Part shown: piece by piece, positions 50,314 through 58,583 of the stretch | How the letters are laid out: each line of letters begins with the position of its first letter | Numbering within the stretch: position 1 is the stretch's first letter | Notes under the pieces: generated by a model | The model's input: the letters and a program-made list of their open reading frames with translations, nothing else | What the model was told of the DNA's origin: nothing | Databases searched by the model: none | Translations under genes and position numbers: made by a program | Origin: Feifania hominis | GTDB taxonomy: Bacteria; Bacillota; Clostridia; Oscillospirales; Feifaniaceae | Direction of reading: 5' to 3' | DNA: 64,000 nucleotides | Assembly (NCBI RefSeq): GCF_014384765.1 | Contig: NZ_JACRSP010000003.1 | Coordinates: 248,001-312,000, forward strand

Positions 50314-51285
50314 CTATTCCTTTCCCGCATCCGGGCGGTTGTTGTTGCGCTCGATCAGCTCGTCGAGCGTCGGAAGATTGGTGGTGCTGCCCTCCTTTTC
50401 AATGACAAAGGAGGACAGGGTGCTGCCGTACTGCGCACAGACCGGCAGAGGCGCGCACTGCCTGAGGCCGAAGAGAAATCCCGCCACATAGGCGTCGCCC
50501 GCACCCACGGCGTCGACATTGCCGACGGGGGTCTCGGTGACGGGTATGGTGAGGCTCTCGCAGCTGCCGTCCGGCAGCTTGCGGTGGACGAGACTGCCGC
50601 GCTTGCCGAGGGTCTGAACGAAGATCTCGGTTTTGCCCAGAGCGAAGAGATCGGTGATGTGTTTCAGAGAGAATTCCGATGTGATGTAGTCGGTCTCGGA
50701 CTCGTTTGCAAAGACGATGGTGGACGCGAGCAGAATCTCGCGCAGCCTCTGCGGCGGAAAGGCGTAAGGGTCTCGGCGCATGGAGAACGCAAGGGGCTTT
50801 CCCGAGGCCCTGATCGCCTCGACGAGAGCGGCGGCATTCTCCGGCCGGGGCGCGCTCAGCACAATGAGATCGCTGTCCGAAAAGAGCTCGGGCGTGTAGT
50901 TCTGGCGGATGACGACGCCTCCATCCTTGACGCCGTAGCCCGGGCCGAGGGTCATGTGGTCGCGGTTCTCATCCTGGATCATGAGCGCTACGCCCGCGTA
51001 CCCCTCCGGGGGGCGCGCAATGCCGGCGTCGGGGATGCCGCGCGCGGTGAGCCAGGCGTCGAGCTCAGGGCCGAATGTGCAGTCCGAGTAGGTCAGAACC
51101 GGCAGAACCCGGCAGCCGAGCTTGTCGAGCGCGCAGCTGATGTTCCAGCCGGGGCCGCCGCGGTCGGGGACGTCGTAGCCGGGATTGAGAATCGCCGTCG
51201 TGACGCCGATGCGGGGCATCTCGCGGACCCTGAGCACCTTGACCGACGTCGCGACGCCGCAGACGGTGAAATCGTAGCCAGCCAT
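50314..51285 (-). CDS. PfkB-family sugar/nucleoside kinase
   Basis: Ribokinase-like kinase of 323 residues. N-terminal DRGGPGWNISCALDKLGCRVLPV (about 41-63) is the substrate-side signature with the G-G-P-x-x-N pattern. The C-terminal PfkB signature is NVDAVGAGDAYVAGFLFGL (about 253-271) with the catalytic Asp in GAGDAY. The linked nucleoside-type importer suggests a nucleoside or ribosyl substrate, as for PsuK, but no PsuG gene is present. Three-base gap to the BtpA-family gene, so likely coupled. Confidence 0.87.
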   Translation of the reverse strand: MAGYDFTVCGVATSVKVLRVREMPRIGVTTAILNPGYDVPDRGGPGWNISCALDKLGCRVLPVLTYSDCTFGPELDAWLTARGIPDAGIARPPEGYAGVALMIQDENRDHMTLGPGYGVKDGGVVIRQNYTPELFSDSDLIVLSAPRPENAAALVEAIRASGKPLAFSMRRDPYAFPPQRLREILLASTIVFANESETDYITSEFSLKHITDLFALGKTEIFVQTLGKRGSLVHRKLPDGSCESLTIPVTETPVGNVDAVGAGDAYVAGFLFGLRQCAPLPVCAQYGSTLSSFVIEKEGSTTNLPTLDELIERNNNRPDAGKE

Positions 51286-51296
51286 GGCGCACCTCC

Positions 51297-51875
51297 CTAG
51301 AGCTCGCCGGCGTCGAGCCGGCGGAAGACCTCGTCGGAGTCAATGGCCTTGGCCATGTACTTGGTCATCTCATCGAGGTGGAACTGCGAGAGCTCGGCGG
51401 TGTTGGTGGCGAGCATGTCGCTGACCATGAAAGTGCGAAAGCCGTAGCTGTAGGCGTCGGTGGCGGTGGCGCGGCAGCAGACGTTGGTCTTGACGCCGCT
51501 GACAAGCACATTCTCGATGCCGCGCTCGTGGAGCATGTCGAGCAGATCGGTTTTGATGAACGCGCTCGGCGCGTACTTGCGCAGCTTGATGTCCCGCGCG
51601 GGATCGTAGGGGATGCGCTCGTCGAGCAGCTCCCCGCCGGTGCCCTCCACGAGCGTGCGGTTTTTGCCGACGCGGGTGAGCTCGGGGTTGATGGGGTGGT
51701 CTTTCGGCACGATGGAGTAGACGATCACGATGAGCACCCCAAGCTCACGCAGACGGTTGATGTTCTCACACAGCCGCGGCATCATCTCGCCGGTTGTCTC
51801 GTAGTAGGCGGGCGCGCCGGGCAGAGTGAAGTCGTGCTGCATGTCAATGACGAGCAGTGCGGTTTTTCCGGCCAT
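51297..51875 (-). CDS. Isochorismatase-family cysteine hydrolase A
   Basis: A 192-residue hydrolase. Catalytic triad: Asp in ALLVIDMQHDFT (about 5-16), Lys in LRKYAPSAF (about 96-104), Cys in SGVKTNVCCRATATDAYSYGF (about 125-145). The family includes nicotinamidase, N-carbamoylsarcosine amidase and ureidoacrylate hydrolase. It is about two-thirds identical by eye to the neighbouring copy at 51885-52469, so the pair arose by tandem duplication; the linked genes imply an amide or ureide step. Confidence 0.87.
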   Translation of the reverse strand: MAGKTALLVIDMQHDFTLPGAPAYYETTGEMMPRLCENINRLRELGVLIVIVYSIVPKDHPINPELTRVGKNRTLVEGTGGELLDERIPYDPARDIKLRKYAPSAFIKTDLLDMLHERGIENVLVSGVKTNVCCRATATDAYSYGFRTFMVSDMLATNTAELSQFHLDEMTKYMAKAIDSDEVFRRLDAGEL

Positions 51876-51884
51876 GGCGTCCCC

Positions 51885-52469
51885 CTAGAACGTGCCGGCG
51901 TCGAGCCGGCGGAAGACCTCGTCGGAGTCGAGAGCCTTGGCGAAGTACTTGGTCATCTCGTCGAGGTGGAACTGCGAGAGCTCGGGGGTGTTGGTGGCGA
52001 TCATGTCGCTGACCATGAAGGCGTAGAAGCCGTGGCTCGCAGCGTCGGTGGCGGTGGCGCGGCAGCAGACGTTGGTCTTGACGCCGCACACGAGCACATT
52101 CTGCACCCCGTGCTCGCGCAGCACCTCGTCGAGGTTGGTCTTGAAGAACGCGGACGCCGCGTACTTGCGCCAGATGATGTCGTGCACCGGGTCGATGGGG
52201 ATGCGCTCGTCCATGAGCTCGCCGCCCGTCTCGGGGGAGAGCGTGGCCTTGGCCATGCGGGTCAGCTCCGGATTCACGGGCTTGTCGTGGTCGTGAATGG
52301 TGTAGATCGGCACGATCAGAACGCCCTTTTCGCGCATTTTGTTGATTTTCTCGGGGTAGGTTTTGAGCATCTGCTCGGTCATCTCGTAGTAGGCCTTGCC
52401 GCCGGGCTTGGTGAAGTCGTGCTGCATGTCGACAACGAGCAGTGCGGTCTTGTGCTGGGGAATTTTCAT
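51885..52469 (-). CDS. Isochorismatase-family cysteine hydrolase B
   Basis: A 194-residue paralogue of hydrolase A with the same triad: Asp in ALLVVDMQHDFT, Lys in WRKYAASAF, Cys in GVKTNVCCRATATDAASHGF. Differences cluster in substrate-side stretches (KPGGKAYYEMTEQM versus LPGAPAYYETTGEM; IYTIHDHDKPVNPEL versus VYSIVPKDHPINPEL), which could mean two related substrates or a heteromer. It follows the transporter permease genes and starts the enzyme part of the operon; ATG 52469 follows AAAGGAG. Confidence 0.87.
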   Translation of the reverse strand: MKIPQHKTALLVVDMQHDFTKPGGKAYYEMTEQMLKTYPEKINKMREKGVLIVPIYTIHDHDKPVNPELTRMAKATLSPETGGELMDERIPIDPVHDIIWRKYAASAFFKTNLDEVLREHGVQNVLVCGVKTNVCCRATATDAASHGFYAFMVSDMIATNTPELSQFHLDEMTKYFAKALDSDEVFRRLDAGTF

Positions 52470-52492
52470 GGCGGTTTCTCCTTTCGGTTGGC

Positions 52493-53422
52493 TCAGATTT
52501 GCTCCTGGAAAATTCGCATGGTGTTGGCGCGAATGCGCGGCAGCTCCGTGATGAAGAGCACCACGAGAATGGTCGCGTAGGGAAGAATGCCGATCAGCGA
52601 GGCGACGACGGGGCCGACATAGTTGTTGAGAATGATCTGCAGCGCCCGTGCAAAGCCGAACAGCAGCGCGAAGAGAGACGCCTTGACGGGGTCTTTCTTG
52701 CCGCAGTTGATCGCCGACAGGCAGATGAAGCCGCGCGAGGCGGACATGTCGAGCGTGAAGATGCCGACGCTCTCGACCGATAGGTTGAGTCCGGCGAGCG
52801 CGCAGGTCACCCCGCAGATGACAAGCGTCCAGATGCGGATGCTCTTGACCTTGATGCCGACGGCCTTTGCGGCCTCCTCGTTCTCGCCCGCCACGCGCAC
52901 GTGGACGCCGAATTTGGTGCGGTAGAGCACCACGGTGAGCACGGTCACAATGACAAAGGAGAGATAGGTCAGCGGGGTCTGGTTGTTGAAGATGTCCCCG
53001 AGGATGGGGATGTCGCGCAGAATGGGAATGTCGAGCTTCATCTTGGCCGGGTCAATGAGGCTGGTCGCGTTGAGCGAGCCGCGCGACTGAAAGAAAGCCT
53101 GCAGCAGAAAGGGCGGCACACAGCTTGCGACCGTGTTCAGGGAGAGGCCGACGATGGTCGGGTTGCCTCCGAGATGCACGACGAAGAGCCCGAAGATGAG
53201 ATTGAAGACCAGGCACACCACAATGCCCATTGCAAAGCCGAGGGCGATGCTCTCGCCGAGCACGGTGAAGAGAATGCCGCCGAACGCGCCGAAAGTGATG
53301 GCGCCCTCGAGCGAGATGTTGAACACGCCCGCGCGCTGGACAAAGACGCCGCCGATGACGCACAGCAGATAGGGGGTCGACATCTTGAGGGTCATGTTGA
53401 GCAGACTGAGAATAATGTCCAT
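52493..53422 (-). CDS. Nucleoside-type ABC transporter permease (NupQ/YufQ-like)
   Basis: Inner-membrane permease of 309 residues with about eight helices (BPD_transp_2 family). Typical stretches are FVQRAGVFNISLEGAITFGAFGGIL (about 27-51) and SVGIFTLDMSASRGFICLSAINCGKKDP (about 219-246). It pairs with the permease gene upstream, the double ATPase and the BMP-type binding protein as in the Bacillus NupNOPQ (YufNOPQ) nucleoside importer. Confidence 0.9.
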   Translation of the reverse strand: MDIILSLLNMTLKMSTPYLLCVIGGVFVQRAGVFNISLEGAITFGAFGGILFTVLGESIALGFAMGIVVCLVFNLIFGLFVVHLGGNPTIVGLSLNTVASCVPPFLLQAFFQSRGSLNATSLIDPAKMKLDIPILRDIPILGDIFNNQTPLTYLSFVIVTVLTVVLYRTKFGVHVRVAGENEEAAKAVGIKVKSIRIWTLVICGVTCALAGLNLSVESVGIFTLDMSASRGFICLSAINCGKKDPVKASLFALLFGFARALQIILNNYVGPVVASLIGILPYATILVVLFITELPRIRANTMRIFQEQI

Positions 53423-53437
53423 GTTCTCTCCCCCTTT

Positions 53438-54532
53438 CTAGAGCGCGCTCTTCTCGCGGGTCTGCTTTCTGCCGAGGCGGCCCCGCAGCTTTTCAAACAG
53501 CTGGGTGTTCTCCTTGACATAGCGCGCCGAGAGGAAGAGGATAAGCGAGCTCTGGATGATGTTGATCAAATCGACCGGGATTCCCATGCTGGCCTGCAGC
53601 GAGACGCTGCCATACTTGAACGCCCCGAAGAGCACCGACGCCACAAGGATGCCGAGCGGGTGCTGCCGGGCGAGCACGCAGATCATCAGGCCGTCCCACC
53701 CGAGACCGGGCGAGCCGGAGAAGCCGGGAATGAAGCTCTTGTTGACGCCGAGAATCTCGGTTGCGCCGGCGATGCCCGCGAAGAGGCCGCCGAGCACGAA
53801 GACGATGATGGTCTTCTTGTAGACTTTCATGCCCACCGCGTCCGAGAACTCCGACTGCTTGCCGATGCAGTTGATCTCGTAGCCGAAGCGGGTCTTTCGC
53901 AGAACGATCCACACCGCGATGAGAATCACAAGGGCGATGTAGAAAGCGATGGTCACGCGGTATTTTGAGTCGATGCGCGGGATCACCGCGGACTCGTGGA
54001 CCATCGGGGTCGAGGTGTAGGCCAGATGGCCGCTGCACGGGCCGTTGGTGAGAAAGGTGGCCACGATCATGGCGATGTTGTTGAGCATGATGGTCACGAC
54101 GATCTCGTTGATGCGCATGTAGGCCTTGAGAAGCGCCGGAATCAGCGAGAAGAGCATGGCGACCACCGCTCCGCCCGCAATGCACACCGCAATGTGCAGC
54201 GCGGGGGGCAGCCCTGTGAGCGTGAAGCCGAGGTAGGCGGCGAAGAAGGCGCCGAGCGTGAGCTGGCCCTCAATACCCATGTTGTAGACCCCGGCCGTAA
54301 AGGAAAAAGAGGTCGCGATGCCGGTGATGATCATGGGGGTGGCAAAGCCCAGCGAATTCATGATGCCGCCGTAGCTGAGCAGCGACTTTTTGATGATGTA
54401 GCCGTATACGGCAAAGGGATTCTGGCCGAGGGCAAGTGTGAAGAGACTGCCGATCAGAAAGGCGAACGCGATCGGAATCAGAAAGTTCAGAACGGATGCC
54501 GTCCGCCTGCGCTGTTTTAACATGTGACTCAT
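53438..54532 (-). CDS. Nucleoside-type ABC transporter permease (NupP/YufP-like)
   Basis: Inner-membrane permease of 364 residues with about nine to ten helices. Family stretches: SFTAGVYNMGIEGQLTLGAFFAAY (about 76-99), MRINEIVVTIMLNNIA and FIPGFSGSPGLGWDGLMICVLARQHPLGIL (about 278-307). Sixteen bases precede the second permease gene and ten follow the ATPase gene. Confidence 0.9.
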   Translation of the reverse strand: MSHMLKQRRRTASVLNFLIPIAFAFLIGSLFTLALGQNPFAVYGYIIKKSLLSYGGIMNSLGFATPMIITGIATSFSFTAGVYNMGIEGQLTLGAFFAAYLGFTLTGLPPALHIAVCIAGGAVVAMLFSLIPALLKAYMRINEIVVTIMLNNIAMIVATFLTNGPCSGHLAYTSTPMVHESAVIPRIDSKYRVTIAFYIALVILIAVWIVLRKTRFGYEINCIGKQSEFSDAVGMKVYKKTIIVFVLGGLFAGIAGATEILGVNKSFIPGFSGSPGLGWDGLMICVLARQHPLGILVASVLFGAFKYGSVSLQASMGIPVDLINIIQSSLILFLSARYVKENTQLFEKLRGRLGRKQTREKSAL

Positions 54533-54541
54533 GGCGCCCTC

Positions 54542-56125
54542 CTACTGTCCGGCCGCGAGCGGCACGGCCTGCGGCTTCTTCTGCGACTTTGCCCCCGACA
54601 TGTAGAGGCCGAGCTCCTGAAAGCTCACGTCGTCCGACTTGAACTCGCCGACGATCTCCCCCTTGTACATCACGAGCACGCGGTCGGAGAGACCGACGAC
54701 CTCGGACAGGTCGGAGGAGATGATCAGCGCGGCTTTGCCCTCGTCGCGCAGCTTCAAAATGCTGTTGTGGACGAACTCCGTCGCGCCGATGTCGATGCCG
54801 CGGGTGGGCTGGCTTGCGAGGAGCACTTTCGGCGACCGGGAGAACTCGCGCGCGATGATGATCTTCTGGGCGTTGCCGCCCGAGAGAGACGAGACCGGCG
54901 GGTCGTCGGCCGAGAGACGGATGTCATACTCCCCGACGAGACGCTCCTTGTTCTCGCGGATGCTCTTGCTGCGCATGAAGCCCTTTTTGCAGTAGCAGTC
55001 GCAGCAGTGGTAGCCCGCGATCAGATTCCGGCTGACCGGCACCTCGCGGCACAGGCCCTGGCGGTAGCGGTCCTCGGGTACCACGGCGACGCCGTCGGCG
55101 CGCAGATCGCTCGGCCACTTGCCGGTGACGTCCTTTCCGTCGACGGTGATGGTGCCGCCGGTGGTGTTCATCAGACCTGTCAGGCAGTACATCAGCTCGG
55201 TCTGGCCGTTGCCCTCGATGCCTGCGATGCCCACGACCTCGTTAGCGTGAATGTCAAACGAGACGTCGTTTACCACCTTTTTGCCGTTCCCGTCGAGCGC
55301 CGAGAGCCCCCGCACCGAGAAGAGCGTCCTGGTCTCGTCAACGGGCTTGCCGCTCTTCTGCACGCGCAGGAGAATCGGCCGGCCGACCATCTTCTCGGCG
55401 AGCGATTCACGCGTGGCGCTCTCGTCGTTTGTGACGGTGTCGATCAGGCGGCCCTGGCGCATGACGCTGATGGTGTCGGCGCAGCGCTTGACCTCGTCGA
55501 GCTTGTGGGTGATGATGATAATGGTCTGCCCGAGCTTTTTGAAGTCCTCGAGCTGGTTCATGAACTCCTCGACCTCCTGGGGAATGAGCACAGCCGTCGG
55601 CTCGTCGAGGATGAGGATTTTGACGTTGCGGTAGAGCATCTTTAAAATTTCGACCCGCTGGCGCGCCCCCACGGCGATGTCCATGACGCGGTCGTTTACA
55701 TCGAGATTGAAGTTGAGCTTGTCGACAAGCTCCTGAATGCGCCGGCGCTCCTCCTTGATGTCGATGGTGAGGCCGGAAAAGGTCTTCGAGCCGATCCTTC
55801 GGGTCTTGTTGATCTCGGCGCCGAGCAGGACGTTTTCAAAGATGGTCAGGCTCGGCGCCAGCTTGAAGTGCTGGTGGACCATGCCGATTCCGTGCGCAAT
55901 GGCGTCTTTGGGAGAGCGCAGAGTAACCGGCTCGCCCTCGATGAGAATCTCGCCCGAGGTCGGCTCCAGAATGCCGTAGAGCATGTTCATCAGCGTCGTC
56001 TTGCCCGCGCCGTTCTCGCCGATGATGGCGCGGATTTCGCCCTGCTTCACCGCAAAGCTGATCTGATCGTTGGCGGTGAAGTCCCCAAATTTTTTGGTGA
56101 GATTGCGGGTTTCAATGATATTCAT
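54542..56125 (-). CDS. Nucleoside-type ABC transporter ATPase, two domains (NupO/YufO-like)
   Basis: A 527-residue protein with tandem ABC domains. First: Walker A GENGAGKTT (about 36-44), degenerate signature VGARQRVEILK (about 143-153), Walker B LILDEPTAVL. Second: unusual P-loop GIEGNGQTEL (about 288-297), signature LSGGNAQKI (about 413-421), LASQPTRGIDIG. This asymmetry is typical of RbsA/NupO ATPases, where only one site is fully active. ATG 56125 is 69 bases after the binding-protein gene. Confidence 0.92.
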   Translation of the reverse strand: MNIIETRNLTKKFGDFTANDQISFAVKQGEIRAIIGENGAGKTTLMNMLYGILEPTSGEILIEGEPVTLRSPKDAIAHGIGMVHQHFKLAPSLTIFENVLLGAEINKTRRIGSKTFSGLTIDIKEERRRIQELVDKLNFNLDVNDRVMDIAVGARQRVEILKMLYRNVKILILDEPTAVLIPQEVEEFMNQLEDFKKLGQTIIIITHKLDEVKRCADTISVMRQGRLIDTVTNDESATRESLAEKMVGRPILLRVQKSGKPVDETRTLFSVRGLSALDGNGKKVVNDVSFDIHANEVVGIAGIEGNGQTELMYCLTGLMNTTGGTITVDGKDVTGKWPSDLRADGVAVVPEDRYRQGLCREVPVSRNLIAGYHCCDCYCKKGFMRSKSIRENKERLVGEYDIRLSADDPPVSSLSGGNAQKIIIAREFSRSPKVLLASQPTRGIDIGATEFVHNSILKLRDEGKAALIISSDLSEVVGLSDRVLVMYKGEIVGEFKSDDVSFQELGLYMSGAKSQKKPQAVPLAAGQ

Positions 56126-56194
56126 GTGCTCACCTCTCTGTGACAGTGGGTACTCCGGGCCCCGCCGAGGCGGAGCCCGGAGCCTGGTTGCTGC

Positions 56195-57379
56195 TTACTT
56201 TTTCTGGTCGGCCCACCACTGCTCGAAGCGGACCTCGCCATGCGTATAGGTGTCAAAGGGAACGAGCTCGCCGCTGGCAATCTGCTCTTTGAGATCGGCC
56301 AGAAGAGTCTTGAGTTCCTGGAACTTCTCGGGGTTGGTGACATGCTTTTCGATGACGGACATGTCGGTCAGCCGGAGAATCTCACTGCCGACGCCCCAGA
56401 TGAACTCATCCTGCTCGAGCAGAGTGCCCTCCTGCCAGAGTTCGCCGAGGATGACCATGTTGCGCCCGGTGTCGCGCACGACGCTTGTGAGAATGTAGCC
56501 GTCTTCCACGGCGTCCTGGTCGTTGTCGACGCCGATGCCGAAAGCGTTGTTCATGCGGCAGGCCTGAAGACCGCCGAGACCCGCGGTACCGCAGCAGGTC
56601 CAGATGACGTCGCAGTTCTGGTTTTTGATCATGTTCTCCGCCACGGTCTGGCACAGCGCCGTGTCGGTGTTGCCGACGGTGTAGTCCACCTGGATATTGA
56701 CGTTGTCGTTGTAGTAGTGCGCGCCGTGCTGGAACGCGTCAAAGTAGCGGTAGAAGCCGACCGACTCGGTCGGGAAGATGCAGCCGATGTTGACGCCCGG
56801 GCGGTTGCCGACGCCGTCGACAATCTCGTTGCCGTCGGTCGCGACAAAGGCGGCGGCCACACCCGCGAGGAAGGTGTGCTCAGGCAGCAGGAACTGGCTG
56901 TCGACCACGTTTGCGTACTTCTCCTCGGGCCGCCAGGAGGTGGGCATGCCGAGCGGCACAAAGATCTGGTCCGGGTAGTCGTTGACGACCTTGTAGGTCT
57001 CGGTCATGACGGTGTAGTCCATGATGATGATCAGCCCGTAGCCCTCCTCGGCCACCTCGCGGATGATCAGCTCGCCCTGCGAGACGTCGGCGGGCTCCAC
57101 GGTGATGCTCTTGATGCCGTAGAGGCGCTCAAGCTCCTTGAGACCCTCGGCCGCGCCGTCGTTGAAGCCGTGGTCGCCGAGGCCGCCCTCGTTAAGGATG
57201 AGCGCGATCATGTTCTCCTTGGCGTCCATGTCCTTGCCGGGATCGGTTCCGGGGTCGGTGCCCGGCGTAGTTCCGGGATCGACTGTGCCGGGGTCTTTCG
57301 TGTCGCTGCAGCCGGTGAACAGGCCGACGATCAGAATCAGGGCCGTCAGCAGCGCAAGAATGCGGGTGTGTGCTCTCAT
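56195..57379 (-). CDS. BMP-family substrate-binding lipoprotein (NupN/PnrA-like)
   Basis: Exported lipoprotein of 394 residues and first gene of the operon. Lipobox IVGLFTGC (about 17-24), followed by a Pro/Gly/Thr/Asp linker to about residue 50, then the periplasmic-binding fold: LILNEGGLGDHGFNDGAAEG (about 60-79), ITVEPADVSQGELIIREVAEEGYGL, IIMDYTVMTETY, and VIWTCCGTAGLGGLQACRMNNAF (about 246-268). BMP-family proteins such as PnrA/TmpC bind purine nucleosides; here the ligand is unknown. A CATGATGATATAC-rich palindromic region lies upstream. Confidence 0.9.
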   Translation of the reverse strand: MRAHTRILALLTALILIVGLFTGCSDTKDPGTVDPGTTPGTDPGTDPGKDMDAKENMIALILNEGGLGDHGFNDGAAEGLKELERLYGIKSITVEPADVSQGELIIREVAEEGYGLIIIMDYTVMTETYKVVNDYPDQIFVPLGMPTSWRPEEKYANVVDSQFLLPEHTFLAGVAAAFVATDGNEIVDGVGNRPGVNIGCIFPTESVGFYRYFDAFQHGAHYYNDNVNIQVDYTVGNTDTALCQTVAENMIKNQNCDVIWTCCGTAGLGGLQACRMNNAFGIGVDNDQDAVEDGYILTSVVRDTGRNMVILGELWQEGTLLEQDEFIWGVGSEILRLTDMSVIEKHVTNPEKFQELKTLLADLKEQIASGELVPFDTYTHGEVRFEQWWADQKK

Positions 57380-57436
57380 GTCAAAGTTTCCTCCTTTTTT
57401 GTTGTGGTCCGTTTCCCATGACGATAGAAGTATATC

Positions 57437-57460
57437 ATCATGTTGTTATGACTACATGAT
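57437..57460. promoter_or_regulatory. Inverted repeat upstream of the transporter operon (candidate GntR operator)
   Basis: Perfect 7-bp arms ATCATGT/ACATGAT with a ten-base spacer, about 58 bases upstream of the binding-protein start codon. It lies next to a TATACT (reverse strand of 57429-57434) that could be a -10 box. No good -35 box is visible. Confidence 0.45.
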
Positions 57461-57566
57461 ATGACGAGAACTCCCAAAATTCAATTGATAAAGATTCTGA
57501 AAAAGGGCGGGCGGGTCTGTGCATATCAGACAAGACGTCTTATCGGCGCCACGGCCGCCGAGACAG

Positions 57567-57600
57567 AAAGAGGCCCGGGCGATTTCGCCCGGGCCTCTTT
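57567..57600 (-). terminator. Terminator of the GntR gene
   Basis: Perfect 14-bp stem AAAGAGGCCCGGGC/GCCCGGGCCTCTTT with a six-base loop, ten bases after the GntR stop on the reverse strand. It isolates the regulator from the operon downstream. Confidence 0.85.
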
Positions 57601-57609
57601 GTAGAGAGC

Positions 57610-58380
57610 TTAGAAAATCTCCGGCAGGAGATGGATGACATCGGTTCGGTAGCAGAGCCGGAAGTGCTCGATGGGCTGGACATCCCCATCGCGGCTGCCC
57701 TGTGTGACGCCGGCATACTCCAGGAGAGGAAACCCGCTTTTCACGTGCAGAGCCTCGGCCATCGCGGCGTCGCAGACAATTGCTTTCAGATAGGCCTGCG
57801 CCTTTGACGCCTCGAGATGATAGTCCTCGCGGATGATGTCCATCATGGAGTAGCCGATAAGGTCGTACTTTTCAAAGCCGGGCAGTGCGGCGAGGCTGAT
57901 GAGACTCTGCGCAAAGATGGCCGGCATCTCATCGGCGTAGTAGAGGCGCTCGAAGCGCAGCACGGGAGCGCCCGGCGCGAGCGCAAGCCCCGGCGCGGCG
58001 TCGTCCGGGCAGGGGATAACCTCCTTGCGTAGCAGCTCGCGGCGCGGCGTCATGTTCTGCCGGCGGATGGATTCGCTGCAGCTGACAGCGCCCGTTCTGG
58101 TCGCGTTTTCCTGCTTCGGCAGGCTGGACTGATCCGCGACAAAGGTGCCCTTGCCCTGTATCTTGTAAATGAAGCCCTCGGCGGCCAGCAGATCCATGGC
58201 CTTGCGCACGGTGATGCGGCTGGCGCTGAAGCGGTCCATCAGCTCCTTTTCCGAGGGGATGAGATCACCCGGGCTCAGCTCGTGGCTGTTGATCTGGTTC
58301 AAGATTGCCATCTTGACGATGTAGTACTTGGGAACAAGCTGATTTTCCGGTGCGATTCGCTGCATGTTCATCGCTTCCAT
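57610..58380 (-). CDS. GntR/HutC-family transcriptional regulator (UTRA domain)
   Basis: A 256-residue regulator. N-terminal winged helix (about 15-85): LSPGDLIPSEKELMDRFSASRITVRKAMDLLAAEGFIYKIQGKGTF. The C-terminal UTRA ligand-binding domain runs from about 105 to 250 (LRFERLYYADEMPAIFAQSLI, LEYAGVTQGSRDG). HutC-type regulators bind small molecules made or imported by the genes they control, so the ligand is probably the substrate or an intermediate of the adjacent operon. Divergent from the aldo-keto reductase gene, which it may also control. Confidence 0.9.
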   Translation of the reverse strand: MEAMNMQRIAPENQLVPKYYIVKMAILNQINSHELSPGDLIPSEKELMDRFSASRITVRKAMDLLAAEGFIYKIQGKGTFVADQSSLPKQENATRTGAVSCSESIRRQNMTPRRELLRKEVIPCPDDAAPGLALAPGAPVLRFERLYYADEMPAIFAQSLISLAALPGFEKYDLIGYSMMDIIREDYHLEASKAQAYLKAIVCDAAMAEALHVKSGFPLLEYAGVTQGSRDGDVQPIEHFRLCYRTDVIHLLPEIF

Positions 58381-58425
58381 CGGCTTTGCGCCTCCTCACG
58401 GCGGCCGGGGCCGCCCAAAACTAAG

Positions 58426-58467
58426 TTAATATAATATCATATTAAGATAAAACAGGAGAAAAAACAA
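58426..58467 (-). promoter_or_regulatory. GntR promoter overlapped by an AT-rich palindrome
   Basis: Inverted repeat TTAATAT/ATATTAA with a six-base spacer (58426-58445) overlaps a -10-like TAATAT (reverse strand, 58439-58444). A -35-like TTGTTT lies 17 bases further (58462-58467). This fits autoregulation but differs in sequence from the palindrome upstream of the operon. Confidence 0.45.
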
Positions 58468-58524
58468 GGGTTTTCCCCCAATTTTCCGCGTAAAATTGGA
58501 AATACAAGACAGAAAATCCGATGA

Positions 58525-58553
58525 TTGACAACAAGAGGTCATTATGTTATAAC
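58525..58553 (+). promoter_or_regulatory. Promoter of the aldo-keto reductase gene
   Basis: Perfect TTGACA (58525-58530), 17-base spacer and TATAAC (58548-58553), 30 bases before the start codon. Confidence 0.8.
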
Positions 58554-58583
58554 GAATTTAACAGAGACAGAGGAGGAATGACG

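Noticed and set aside
49411..51300. 629-codon plus-strand open frame
   Set aside because: Antisense shadow of the BtpA-family and PfkB kinase genes; low-complexity composition, no recognisable motif.
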